Positions 1 to 10,129 of a stretch of 64,000 nt of DNA are shown here, in pieces. Origin of the DNA: Synaphobranchus kaupii. Its lineage: Eukaryota > Chordata > Actinopteri > Anguilliformes > Synaphobranchidae. Under the pieces are notes generated by a model. It was not told where the DNA came from and ran no database searches. It was given only the letters and a program-made list of their open reading frames with translations. Position numbers and translations under genes: made by a program. Positions within the stretch are counted from its first letter, which is position 1. Every line of letters begins with the position of its first letter. Location of the stretch: positions 263,492 through 327,491 of the forward strand of contig JAINUF010000028.1 in NCBI GenBank assembly GCA_029718625.1. The letters run 5' to 3'.

Positions 1-455
1 GCACAGGGCAGATGAGGGGTGAGGAGTGTGTGTGTGTGGTGATGGGTGTGTGTGTTTAGCACAGGGCAGATGAGGGTGAGGAGTGTGTGTGGTGATGGGT
101 GTGTGTGTTTAGCACAGGGCAGATGAGGGTGAGGAGCGTGTGTGGTGATGGGTGTGTGTGTTTAGCACAGGGCAGATGAGGGTGAGGAGCGAGTGGTTGA
201 TGGGTGTGTGTGATTAGCACAGGGCAGATGAGGGGTGAGGAGTGTGTGTGGTGATGGGTGTGTGTGTTTAGCACAGGGCAGATGAGGGTGAGGAGTGTGT
301 GTGTGTGGTGATGGGTGTGTGTGTTTAGCACAGGGCAGATGAGGGTGAGGAGCGTGTGTGGTGATGGGTGTGTGTATTTAGCACAGGGCAGATGAGGGTG
401 AGGAGCGTGTGGTGATGGGTTGTGTGTGTTTAGCACAAGGGCAGATGAGGGTGAA
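1..455. repeat. Minisatellite, unit about 54-58 bp, about 9 copies
   Basis: The motif GCACAGGGCAGATGAGG recurs about every 54-58 bases (near 1, 59, 113, 167, 217, 271, 328, 380 and 434), each followed by a TG-rich half. The long minus-strand open frame here is a product of the repeat. It probably lies in an intron of the plus-strand MBNL gene. Confidence 0.95.
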
Positions 456-506
456 GAGCGCTCAGTTGGACTCATTTGTCCCCTCTCCATACTCCATCTG
501 TTTTAG

Positions 507-619
507 GCTTTTTCAAGCCTGCTGCTCCAACCCGGTGGCTGAGGGCCGCTGGGAGAGGCGGGACTGGAGCAGCTGCAGGCTCCCCCCCAGCCGCCTCCTG
601 TCTGTGCCCGGGATTACCG
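507..619 (+). CDS. Possible internal exon, unidentified
   Basis: A pyrimidine-rich stretch ends in TTTTAG at 501-506, and a GTGAGG donor follows at 620. Between them 113 bases are open in two frames. The frame beginning at 508 leaves one extra base at the end, which matches the entry phase of the 2288 exon. The translation (ending in LSVPGITG) does not resemble any MBNL segment I know, so it could be an unrelated exon, a species-specific alternative exon, or chance. It is GC-rich compared with its surroundings. Confidence 0.22.
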
Positions 620-833
620 GTGAGGAGAAACCACCACAGGCCCGACTTACTCACCCCAAACACGGCCCCCGCCCACCGCACACATTCCTCCGTCCATTAT
701 CACAACTGTGAAGAACCAATGGGAGAACGCTGGGGCTTCTCCCTGTATCCCCAGCCCGAGTCCCTTGTGAATTTCTTAGATTCCTCCCAGGCTGCTCACA
801 CACACACCCCCCTCCCCAGTCAGGAGATCTCAT

Positions 834-961
834 ACAGGCCTCTCTGTGTGCTCCTGGGTGAGACTCTCAGGTACATACAGGCCTCTCTGTGTGCTCCTGG
901 GTGAGACTCTCAGGTACATACAGGCTTCTCTGTGTGCTCCTGGGTGAGACTCTCAGGTACA
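834..961. repeat. Tandem repeat, 43 bp x 3
   Basis: Three nearly identical 43-base units beginning ACAGGCCTCTCTGTGTGCTC lie head to tail. The third differs by one base near its start. Confidence 0.93.
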
Positions 962-1060
962 CTGTCAGTGTGAACTCAGTGTGCAGAGTACCGCCTCAAC
1001 CCTTACCAAAAATACAGGCAAAACACTTACAATGTCAGATGTGAATATCATTTTCTATTG

Positions 1061-1084
1061 GGTGTGTGTGTGTGTGTGTGTGTA
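1061..1084. repeat. TG microsatellite
   Basis: A short run of TG dinucleotides followed by an imperfect TG/CG tail. Confidence 0.9.
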
Positions 1085-1182
1085 GCGTGTGCGTGTGCGC
1101 GTACATGCCTGAATACATACAGTACATATTGTTGGAGTGTGTACAATATGTGCATATTAACCCTATATATATATACACATGG

Positions 1183-1672
1183 TTGGCTAAATTGGCTCTA
1201 AACTCGTCAAGGGTCTGACGTATCAAAAAGCCTTAAACCATCACTCTGCTGCTATAAAATACAGTAGATATGGATGGGTAACTTGAAGGGTTTCTTCTCT
1301 ATGACTTATTTTTTCCATAGAGTTCAATAGGACGATTTGTCAGGAGAAACAACCCTTAAAGTGATCCAATCCATATCTAACTGCATATCTGACAGCAGAG
1401 TGATGGTTTGAGGCTTGTTTGATACCTCAGAACCTTGAATGCTTACAGCCATTTTACCAATCATGTATTCCATACTGTTCCAGCATGATTTACAGCTAAA
1501 TCTAGTCCCCCCCCCTAATTCCCATAGAGATCCATTGAAATGCAGAGACGTTATAGTATCGCTTGTAAGAGTACCATGAAAATAAGATATCAAGAGTCTT
1601 TTGATGTTGTTGGGTCACAGAAATCAGGAAGTCATTGCATGCAAAGGATATGCGACCAAATATTAAAAATGT
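1183..1672. mobile_element. Copy of palindromic repeat family A (Tc1-associated foldback)
   Basis: The part around 1190-1315 is the inverted complement of 1325-1450 (for example CATCACTCTGCTG against CAGCAGAGTGATG), centred near 1320. The right side continues through the phrase CCCATAGAGATCCATTGAAAT to GGATATGCGACCAAATATTAAA. The same sequence recurs at 39.2-40.3, 52.0-52.8 and 62.5-63.3 kb, where the copy at 39,175-40,291 has intact ends. Confidence 0.8.
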
Positions 1673-1680
1673 AAAGGCAA

Positions 1681-1910
1681 AGTCAATTTAGTGTATGTAA
1701 ACTTCTGACCCACTGGAATTGTGATATAGTGAATTAAAAGTGAAATAATCTGTCTGTAAACAATTGTTGGAAAGATTACTTGTGTCTTGCACAAAGTAGA
1801 TGTCCTGACTTGCCAACACTATAGTTTGCTAACATGAAATCTGTGGAGTGGTTAAAAAATGAGTTTTAATGACTTCAACCTAAGTGTATGTAAACATCCG
1901 ACTTCAACTG
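1681..1910. mobile_element. Single terminal repeat of a Sleeping-Beauty-type Tc1 transposon
   Basis: About 230 bases match the known layout of the Sleeping Beauty class inverted repeat. An inner direct repeat (AGTGTATGTAAACTTCTGAC, near 1690) and an outer one (AGTGTATGTAAACATCCGAC, near 1883) lie about 190 bases apart. The repeat ends ...CTTCAACTG followed by a TA target. No second inverted repeat and no transposase of this type is visible, so this is a lone end. The family is typical of salmonids and some other teleosts. Confidence 0.85.
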
Positions 1911-2287
1911 TATATATGTATATACACCAATATCTGTATAAACATCTATTTTTATGAATTTGTATACATATGTTTTTATCATATACATTTTAGTTTCTGT
2001 CTGTGGTGCTGGCAGAAAAGCATCAGGTCATTTCTGTTTCAATTATCACCCTGCTCCTGCTCCATAAAAACACAGGATTCATTCTGGCATCTTGCTTTTA
2101 AAAGTGATCTGAAGACTTCCTGCTTTAGATCAATTGAATCATAATTCATATTTATTTGCTTAATTGTTTTTTAAATTTGGTTTTATATTTCTGTTTACTT
2201 TTGTGATGTAATTTGCACTATTTTGCATTGCTGTTTGTGGTAGTGTATTTATTTCCTTTGGTTGTGGTCATCGTAGCGGTGTCACAG

Positions 2288-2488
2288 CCTTTTGCCATGC
2301 CTCTTCTGTAACGCGTTGCCATGGTTGCCATAACGTTTCCCCCTTCCCTTCCGCCCACTCACACCCTCCCTGTCTTTTGCCTGCTGATAATGTTCCCATG
2401 ATGCACGGCGCCACGCCTTCCACTGTTACGTCGGCCACAACGCCCATCGCCAGTGTTCCTTTTGCTGACACTGCGGCCTTCCAATCAG
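2288..2488 (+). CDS. mbnl3: Muscleblind-like C-terminal exon (MBNL3-like), partial gene
   Basis: MBNL proteins bind CUG/YGCY-type RNA with CCCH zinc fingers and control alternative splicing and mRNA localisation. The open frame here (codons from 2290) contains VPMMHGATPSTVTSATTP followed by ASVPFADTA. This matches the conserved C-terminal tail shared by MBNL1, MBNL2 and MBNL3; the MMHGATP...TTPATSVPF spelling is closest to MBNL3. The exon ends TCA G before a CAG|GTTTGT donor (phase 1). The upstream boundary is uncertain: AG at 2286-2287 or at 2275-2276 would both keep the frame open. The first 35 or so codons (Cys/His/Ser-rich) do not resemble MBNL, and the strong pyrimidine tract at 2333-2378 has no AG after it where the family's usual acceptor would fall. 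No zinc-finger exons are in the window; they would lie upstream of base 1. The exon may be diverged or decaying. Confidence 0.62.
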
Positions 2489-3170
2489 GTTTGTCCTTTC
2501 ATTTGGCTTCTGTTTGTTTAGCAACTGGCTCACCATAGGCTGCATGAGCTCTCCCTAGATCTCAAACTCCAGTTAGACATATTTATCTTAAAGTAAAGCC
2601 TCTGTGAAGTCATGTTTTCTTTTTTTACTTGTATTTAAGATTATTATTTATTTATATATAAAAATTATTTTATTTTTACTTATATTTTGTATTGAGCCAT
2701 TGGACAGTCATTATGCTGCCTTACCGTTTTCAATATTTGTAAGCAGGAAATGAACGTTTCCTTTTTTTAATGTAAAGTATGTATACACAACATGGCATGT
2801 CTGTTTTGTATGGTATATTAACTTAAGTAAGTTCACTACTAATTGGCAGCCCCCTAAATGATTATTGGTTCAAATATAAAATGGCATGTTCCACAAATAA
2901 CAAATGACCAAAATGAAATCTGCCTCTAATGGGCAGTACAAGAACTTCGTTGCTTTAAAAAGACTAATTTAACATCCCAACTGAATAAAATTGTTTTGAC
3001 ATCATAATATTAGTTTTCTTTGGTTAGTTATACATAATATGTACAATATAACTCTCTGTACAATATGAAATTGCTTTTGATTGCACAGGGGCTTTTAATG
3101 TACCTGTGGTAACCAGTTACTGAGACATTTTTTCTGTCCTGGACCAGGTTGGGGAAGCTTATTACAGTAT
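2489..3170. other. Intron-like AT-rich stretch, no gene seen
   Basis: Low-complexity AT-rich DNA with no splice-bounded open frame and no recognised repeat. It lies between the MBNL exon and the minisatellite. Confidence 0.6.
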
Positions 3171-4837
3171 TTGAGCCCTTCTGTGGGTGTTGTCACTGCT
3201 CTGATGCCCTTCTGTGGGTGTGTCACTGCTCTGATGCCCTACTGTGGGTGTGTCACTGCTCTGATGCCCTTCTGTGGGTGTGTCACTTGCTCTGATGCCC
3301 TACTGTGGGTGTATCACTGCTCTGATGCCCTACTGTGGGTGTGTCACTGCTCTGATGCCCTACTGTGGGGTGTATCACTGTTCTGATGCTCTACTGTGGG
3401 TGTGTCACTGCTCTGATGCCCTTCTGTGGATGTGTCACTGTTCTGATGACCTTCTGTGGGTGTGTCACTGTTCTGATGACCTTCTGTGGGTGTGCCACTG
3501 CTCTGATGCCCTACTGTGGGTGTGTCACTGTTCTGATGCTCTACTGTGGGTGTGTCACTGCTCTGATGCCATATACTGTGGGTGTGTCACTGCTCTGATG
3601 CCCTACTGTGGGTGTGTCACTGTTCTGATGCCCTACTGTGGGTGTGTCACTGCTCTGATGCCCTACTGTGGGTGTGTTACTGCTCTGATGCCCAGCTGTG
3701 GGTGTGTCACTGTTCTGATGCCCTACTGTGGGTGTGTCACTGTTTCTGATGCCCTACTGTGGGTGTGTCACTGCTCTGATGCCCTAACTGTGGGTGTGTT
3801 ACTGCTCTGATGCCCAGCTGTGGGTGTGTCACTGCTCTGATGCCATACTGTGGGTGTGTCACTGCTCTGATGCCCTACTGTGGGTGTGTCAGTGTTCTGA
3901 TGCCCTACTGTGGGTGTGTCACAGCTCTGATGCCTCTACTGTGGGTGTTGTCACAGCTCTGATGCCCTACTGTGGGTGTCCCACTGCTCTGATGCCGTAC
4001 TGTAGGTGTGTCACAGCTCTGATGCCCTACTGTGGGTGTATCACTGCTCTGATGCCCTACTGCAGGGTGTGTCACTGCTCTGATGCTCTACTGTGGGTGT
4101 GTCACTGCTCTGATGCCCTACTTTGGGTGTGTCACTGCTCTGATGCCCTACTGTGGGTGTGCCACTACTCTGATGCCCTACTGTGGGTGTGTCACTGCTC
4201 TGATGACCTTCTGTGGGTGTGCCACTGCTCTGATGCCCTACTGTGGTGTGTGTCACTGCTCTGATGCCCTTCTGTGGGTGTCTCACTGCTCTGATGCTGT
4301 ACTGTGGGTGTGTCACAGCTCTGATGCCCTACTGTGGGTGTGTCACTGCTCTGATGCCCTACTGTGGGTGTGTCACTGCTCTGATGCCCTACTGTGGGTG
4401 TGACACTGCTCTGATGCTCTACTGTGGGTGTGTCACAGCTCTGATGTCCTACTGTGGGTGTGTCACTGCTCTGATGCCCTACTGTGGGTGTGTCACTGCT
4501 CTGATGGCCTTCTGTGGGTGTCTCACTGCTCTGATGCCGTACTGTGGGTGTGTCACAGCTCTGATGCCCTACTGTGGGTGTGTTTACTGCTCTGATGCCC
4601 AGCTGTGGGTGTGTCACTGCTCTGATGCTCTACTGTGGGTGTGTCACTGCTCTCATGCTCTACTGTGGGTGTGTCACTGCTCTCATGCTCTACTGTGGGT
4701 GTGTCAGCTTGATGCCCTACTGTGGGTGTGTCACTGCTCTGATGCTCTACTGTGGGTGTTGTCACTGCTCTGATGCTCTACTGTGGGTGTGTCACTGCTC
4801 TGATGCTCTACTGTGGGTGTTGTCACAGCTCTGATGT
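3171..4837. repeat. Minisatellite, 30-bp unit, about 55 copies
   Basis: The unit CTCTGATGCCCTACTGTGGG plus TGTGTCACTG repeats without spacers over 1.67 kb with scattered substitutions and 1-2 base indels. Because 30 is a multiple of three, long open frames appear on both strands; they are shadows of the repeat, not genes. There is no unique spacer between units, so this is not a CRISPR array. Confidence 0.97.
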
Positions 4838-5191
4838 GTGTTGTGATGCTGGTAGATAGATAGATGCTTTGCTCTCAACTCAAAAACAGCAAAGTGATGT
4901 CTCTCTCTTCCTTTTTAAGTACAATCAAGTAAAATTGGAAAAAAAGAAAGGATATTAACTTTATACTTTTAAATAAACATTATTCTAGTCTTGGACTGAA
5001 GATCTATCTCATTCGTTTGCTGCCTTGTTTTAATGTTGTTTCTCTTGCTTTACCATTTTCAAGATCATTTATGTGGTTTTTACATGATTTATATTATGTT
5101 GAGACCACCAGATTTTAATGCGCAGTCTCTTTCACTGTATATTTTCCAATTCTCAATAAAGGAACTGAACAGCAACTTGTTTCTTTCACAG

Positions 5192-5214
5192 ATGTAACCG
5201 TTCTCCATAGAAAA
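5192..5214 (+). CDS. Candidate 23-nt microexon of the MBNL gene
   Basis: A near-consensus acceptor (TTGTTTCTTTCACAG) and donor (AAAA|GTAAGT) bracket just 23 bases. Entering in phase 1, as the 2288-2488 exon leaves it, the frame reads (G)AT GTA ACC GTT CTC CAT AGA AAA and leaves in phase 0, which is the phase of the longest frame in the 6101 exon. Twenty-three is not a multiple of three, so inclusion or skipping would change the downstream frame. The predicted peptide DVTVLHRK is not an MBNL tail known to me. Confidence 0.4.
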
Positions 5215-5344
5215 GTAAGTTGTTTTAACACGTTAATAATGAACTTTGTAACATGTAAAAATGTTTCCAAGTGTATTCAAGATAGAGCAGAGCTGTAACA
5301 TTTTCTGAAATGTGCAGTTTGCGTGTTATAAAAATCTACCCTAC

Positions 5345-5552
5345 TGTATATAAAGGGCTACAATTGCTACAACGGTTCACCCAATATGTATGTAAACACC
5401 CTGAAATTAAATGGAAACACCCTTAAATTAAAGCTGAAAGTCTGCACTTTAACCTCATAGTCACTGTACCATTTAAAATCCAATGTGCTGGAGTATAGAG
5501 CCAAAACGACAACAAAAAATGTCACTGTCCAAATACTTTACGGACTGCACTG
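5345..5552. mobile_element. Tc1-like terminal repeat (family with TIR CAGTGCRGTCC)
   Basis: Read on the minus strand from 5552 inward, it begins CAGTGCAGTCCGTAAAGTAT, then TTGGACAGTGACA, and runs through the same internal sequence seen at 15,594-15,792 and 61,255-61,440. A TA follows at 5553-5554. Only this end is present. Confidence 0.8.
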
Positions 5553-5585
5553 TACTTGATGCATAGCAGACTGATTTACCAGAGG

Positions 5586-6055
5586 CTCCTGTGTGTGATC
5601 CTGTTTGTGATCCTGTGTGTGATCCTGTGCATGATCTGTGTGTGATCCTGTTTGTGATCCTGTGTGTGATCCTGTGCATGATCTGTGTGTGATCCTGTGT
5701 GTGATCCTGTTTGTGATCCTGTGCGTGATCCTGTGTGTGATCCTGTGTGTGATCCTGTGCGTGATCCTGTGTGTGATCCTGTGCGTGATCCTGTGCGTGA
5801 TCCTGTGCGTGATCCTGTGCGTGATCCTGTGTGTGATCCTGTGCGTGATCCTGTGCGTGATCCTGTGTGTGATCCTGTTTGTGATCCTGTGTTGTGATCC
5901 TGTGTGTGATCCTGTGCGTGATCCTGTGCGTGATCCTGTGCGTGATCCTGTGCGTGATCCTGCGCGTGATCCTGCGCGTGATCCTGCGCGTGATCCTGTG
6001 CGTGATCCTGTGCGTGATCCTGTGCATGATCTGTGCATGATCTGTGTGTTCATCC
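5586..6055. repeat. 12-bp minisatellite, about 39 copies
   Basis: Unit GATCCTGTGCGT (with GTGTGT, TTTGT and GCAT variants) runs for about 470 bases and stops about 45 bases before the candidate acceptor at 6100. Because 12 is a multiple of three, Arg-Ile-Thr-His-type and Cys-Asp-Pro-Val-type frames appear on the two strands; these are repeat artefacts. Confidence 0.97.
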
Positions 6056-6100
6056 TTGTATGTGCTGGTGCCTCACACCCTCCTTCCTTTATCCCTGTAG

Positions 6101-6409
6101 ACCCCCGACAAGGTTCTGAATGCCAGGCTCATTCCACCCAATCCCCAATCTCCCCTTGCTCCGGCGGCGCCCAACCCAGTAAGCCAAAACCAAGCTAAAT
6201 TCACCACCACAATAATCCCAAATCCCTCCAAGCAGTGCCCAAGGACACAACAGCGACCAGAATGCAAAGAAATTGTGCCTACTCCAGATCTCATCTCGGC
6301 AGGAGAGCAAAACTTCTACCACAGTCTCACATCAACAATTAACCCACACATCCCCACGCATTTACGCCCACAGACGCCAAGCTCATCCCAAAACTGTCGC
6401 GAGAACTAG
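6101..6409 (+). CDS. Candidate terminal exon of the MBNL gene (two possible frames)
   Basis: CCTTTATCCCTGTAG at 6086-6100 is a good acceptor. In phase 0 (after the microexon at 5192) the frame is open for 102 codons to TAG at 6407-6409. It is rich in Pro, Asn, Gln, Ser and Thr (for example NPQSPLAPAAPNP) with no recognised domain. In phase 1 (direct splicing from the 2288 exon) a different 32-codon frame ends at TAA near 6198. Either could be an alternative C-terminus of the MBNL protein. I do not recognise a homologue, and the composition bias means an open frame could arise by chance. Confidence 0.35.
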   Translation, partial: TPDKVLNARLIPPNPQSPLAPAAPNPVSQNQAKFTTTIIPNPSKQCPRTQQRPECKEIVPTPDLISAGEQNFYHSLTSTINPHIPTHLRPQTPSSSQNCREN

Positions 6410-7072
6410 GCCGTGCTGTGACTGACGGCCAAAAAAGGACTGGTCAGGCAGGCGAAGAGCAGCCCCCTGTTCTGGCTACACAACGTGGCTCCACGCCACA
6501 CACGTAACGCTGAGCATCATCACGACCTGGTCCCCTGCCTGAGCGGAGCTGAACACCTATAGTGTTCAGGATACGTGTGGAGGAAGACACGTTTTACATG
6601 ACCCAACACACCTGAATGTTCTACAGTGAGTCACTGAGAGGGGAAAGACGGATTCGGACCGAAGGAAAGGATCATATTTTACTGTACGGCAGTAAAAAAA
6701 AAAAAAAAAAAATTAGAAGAAAGGACAAAGGAAATTTAGAAGTTGTTCTGACAAACTTTTCATTTAAAAAAAGATTTAACAAGTGTTAAGACGGTTTTTA
6801 TGTTTACATGTAAAAACGCTAAATCAAAGAAAAACTCATGAGACGATCGCAAATTGCTCTCATTTGATAGGAAGACGACACTTTTTTGGAGGGCTTTCGT
6901 GCGTCCTCCTGTATCCAGGATTGAGCATTCAAACATCTACAGCAGGTGGGTTTCTGTCAGTTGAACCAGTGCCTTTAAATTAGCCACTGTCTGTAAGAAG
7001 GGTGGAGACAATTAGACCTCTTATCCAAATAACTTCTCCGAATGAACAAAGACCTAAGTTGAATCTTCAGGC

Positions 7073-7195
7073 CTGGAATATAGGAGCGCTGCCTGTACCA
7101 ATGAGCAGAGGGATAAGTGGGTGGGAGTTGAATATAGGAGCTCTGCCTGTACCAATGAGCAGAGGGAATAAGTGGGTGGGAGTTGGCCTTTCCTT
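7073..7195. repeat. Tandem duplication, unit about 56 bp x 2
   Basis: GAATATAGGAGCGCTGCCTG... and GAATATAGGAGCTCTGCCTG... are consecutive near-identical copies, each ending GTGGGTGGGAGTTG. Confidence 0.9.
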
Positions 7196-7829
7196 CATTT
7201 AAACTCACTGGTGTAGGAACGCTGCATTGCACAGCGTTGCAGTGTTATGAGACCACAAATGTTGGGATGAGCCTCTCCTGTAATCATACTGATTTACCAT
7301 GGTGGGACAGCTCCCCCCTACCTGCATGGAGGATTACCAGCACATCCCAGTGCGGATGGCATCAGTTCGCTTCTGATTGATTCCCTGCTGATGGACTCGT
7401 TGTCACTGATGCTACTTTCTAAGGGCAGGAATGAAAACAGCCTTAAGCAGGTAGATAGTGGGCACCACAAGCATATGTCTGTATAATCTCAAGCAGAAGG
7501 GTGACCAGTTGTGTAAAAAATAAAAGATGCACATGGATGTTTTACAAAAAAAAAAATTTAAACTATACTTTTAAGTATCTTTTAAGCACTCAACCTTTTT
7601 TTTTTTTTTTTTTTTGTTAACCCAGAACTTGAAATTGACTAACTTTTTTTTAATTTTTTTTTTATAAAAGTGTTCTTGTTTCCTTTGCATTTGAGTGAGA
7701 ACTGGATACCAAATCTCTGCTTGCACAAGTTGCCTGGGAAAGGAATGACAATCTGATGGAACACGATGTGTAGTGGGCCAGTCTTTTCCTGTTCAGCCAT
7801 AGTGTATGCGTGTGTGCGCGGGTGCGTGC

Positions 7830-7831
<2 letters not shown>

Positions 7832-7907
<76 letters not shown>
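7832..7907. repeat. TG microsatellite (about 38 units)
   Basis: An uninterrupted TG dinucleotide run preceded by a TGCG-rich lead-in. The open frames across it are artefacts. Confidence 0.98.
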
Positions 7908-7910
<3 letters not shown>

Positions 7911-8213
7911 GCCCGGAAACATGCACATGCATGAACATAGACACATATGTGAAACACTTTAGAGATTTGTGAGTTGAAGGCCCTGGTCTTCGGATTCCCA
8001 GCCTTCCTTGATGGTCTCGTAATTGCCTGGCACAGGGTTCACAGCTTAGAAAGAAACTGTGAAAAACTACGCTGTGCTGATTGAGAGACGAGAGAAAAGA
8101 TTGACCCTCCCCCTTCCCTCCTTTTTTCTCTCTCTCTTGTAAATGTGCAGATAGTGCTCGGCCATTTTATGATTTTACCCTCTTTCCTGTTGCTTTATAT
8201 GACATTGGGTGCT

Positions 8214-8362
8214 TGTTTGAATCCTGGCCGGAGCCTTTCTGTGTGGAGTTTGCGTGTTCTCCTCGCGTCTGCATGGGTTTTTCCTCCCACAGTCCAAAGA
8301 CATGCAGGTTAGGCTAATTGGAGACTCTAAATTGCCCGTGGATATGAGTGTGTGAGTGACTG
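8214..8362. mobile_element. Teleost SINE-like repeat fragment
   Basis: The segment CTGTGTGGAGTTTGCGTGTT ... CCTCCCACAGTCCAAAGACA ... GGAGACTCTAAATTGCCCGT is a widely dispersed fish sequence, usually described within V-SINE/mermaid-type elements. The family name is from memory; the similarity to the common repeat is strong. Confidence 0.7.
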
Positions 8363-8645
8363 GCACGTGCCAATAAGTGAGTTGGGTAATGGAGAGATGA
8401 ATACAATGAGTGTTGTGTTACTGGAGATGTGTGCTACAGGTAGTTATGTGTAAATGGGAGCACGGAGCACAGGAATTAAAAAGTGGCAGTGGACGACCTT
8501 GCTGAATCTCAGTTTTGATTCACGGGAAGGTCATATATTGAGAAGCTTATAAGGGGAAAAAAGGAATGCTGAAACTGTCATCCTGTTGATTGCACTTTTG
8601 GAATTGGGCTGTTTGTGCAATTTTATTTGTACATTTGTTTCTGGG

Positions 8646-8775
<130 letters not shown>

Positions 8776-9902
8776 CGTTGCTCTTGAAGTCGTCAAGACT
8801 TAAAATTGGACCTTAATGACTGAAATGCCACTCATGCTTTGAAAAGCGGGCGGGCTCTAAACGCTCAGCGGCCAGATGCTGGTTTGTGGCTGTGAGGAAG
8901 AGGAAGATCTGAGGGCAGGTGCAGATCGGTACATTCATGTAGGAGGTGCTCTTCATCATACAAACACTCTCTGTCCTGAAGCCAAACCTAGGAGGTCTCT
9001 TTGTGGGCACAGTGCTTTTAGAATATTGCTAAGCCGTGTATAGCAGGTACATCAGAACTGTGCATATGTCTATGCATACGAGTTATTGCTATAACAGGCT
9101 AGGTGAAGGAATTTTAAGAATATTTGCCATTCAAAATATGAATAGCATACTTTTGGCAACGTAGTCCTCTCTCCTCCTTCCTGTTAAGCTGGTTCAGCCA
9201 TCCACATACTGTAACCACACATTCAAATAGAGGATTTACATGTACAAAAAAGATTTATAGATCATGAACCTCTTGTTTCTCTTGTCTTGTATTTCAGAAG
9301 CCATGTGTTCTCTGGTCTGATTTTCCCAAACATTTAAACGATTGCATCACTGAGGGGTAGCCAGGCTCTGTAGAAAGATAAAATGAGTCTTTCACTCACT
9401 GCTGTTTCTTTTTAGTGCAGCTCGTGGAATGACTGAGGTTGTCATATCTGACTGGAAACTTAAAAAAAAAAAAAAAAAAAAAGTCTTCTAAATGAGCAGA
9501 CGCAAGAGAATTGGACATCATTTCATAAGTACACACCTTTGTTTCTAGAAATTTTTTTTCTGCTTAGAGGTCAATTGTGAAACGGTACAGAAACAATATT
9601 CTGAGTCGTTCTTTAAAAAAAAATAATAATACTCTTATGTGTGGTATAATTACGGATTGCAGATTTTGTTTGTCTTGTAGTGAAGCTTCTTTTCTGGAGC
9701 ATGCTCTATTCCTTTGTGAAGCAGTGCTGGCTGCTGTTGTTGTGGTCCTCCAGGGGCAAATGGGATTAATGAGTTCTTGCAAGTGTGTCATAATTACCCA
9801 TTGCTTAATGAGCAGGAAATTGGCGTGATTTAAAAAAATTAAAGTTGGTTGATTATAGCTGGAGGAGCGAATTCAAATCAGCCCTGTAGGACTGGAGGAC
9901 CT

Positions 9903-10028
9903 GTCTCTGCCTCTGTCTCTCTCTCTCTGCCTCTGTCACTCTCTTTCTCTCTCTCTCTCTGCCTCTGTCACTCTGTCACTCTCTCTGTCTCTCTCTCTCT
10001 TTCTGTCTCTCTCTATCTCCCTCTCTCT
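9903..10028. repeat. CT-rich low-complexity tract
   Basis: CTCTCTGCCTCTGTCACT-type pyrimidine repeat. A 19-base G run follows at about 10,110 and another G run of about 25 bases lies at 10,792-10,816. Confidence 0.93.
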
Positions 10029-10129
10029 GCCCCTTTTCTTTAGCCCCCTCCCCCTCTGATGTGAAATCTGCTCAGCTGGAAAAAAAATGACTTGATTAAA
10101 AAATGCATCGGGGGGGGGGGGGGGGGGGC

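Larger units (their letters stand above)
6410..8213. other. Non-coding stretch: possible 3' UTR or intron with simple repeats
   Basis: No supported gene. It holds a 19-base poly-A run near 6691, a tandem duplication at 7073-7195, T- and A-rich runs at 7540-7670, and a TG microsatellite. It would be 3' UTR if the 6101 exon is terminal, otherwise intron. Confidence 0.5.

Noticed and set aside
56..490. 144-codon His/Thr/Pro-rich minus-strand frame
   Set aside because: It is the translation of the 1-455 minisatellite; no splice or family evidence.
3171..4834. Many long overlapping frames and a CRISPR-like look (30-base repeats)
   Set aside because: The repeats are contiguous with no unique spacers, the genome is vertebrate, and the frames exist because the period is a multiple of three.
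5473..6198. 170-186 codon frames (RITHRITH and CDPVCDPV types) on both strands
   Set aside because: Translations of the 12-bp array.
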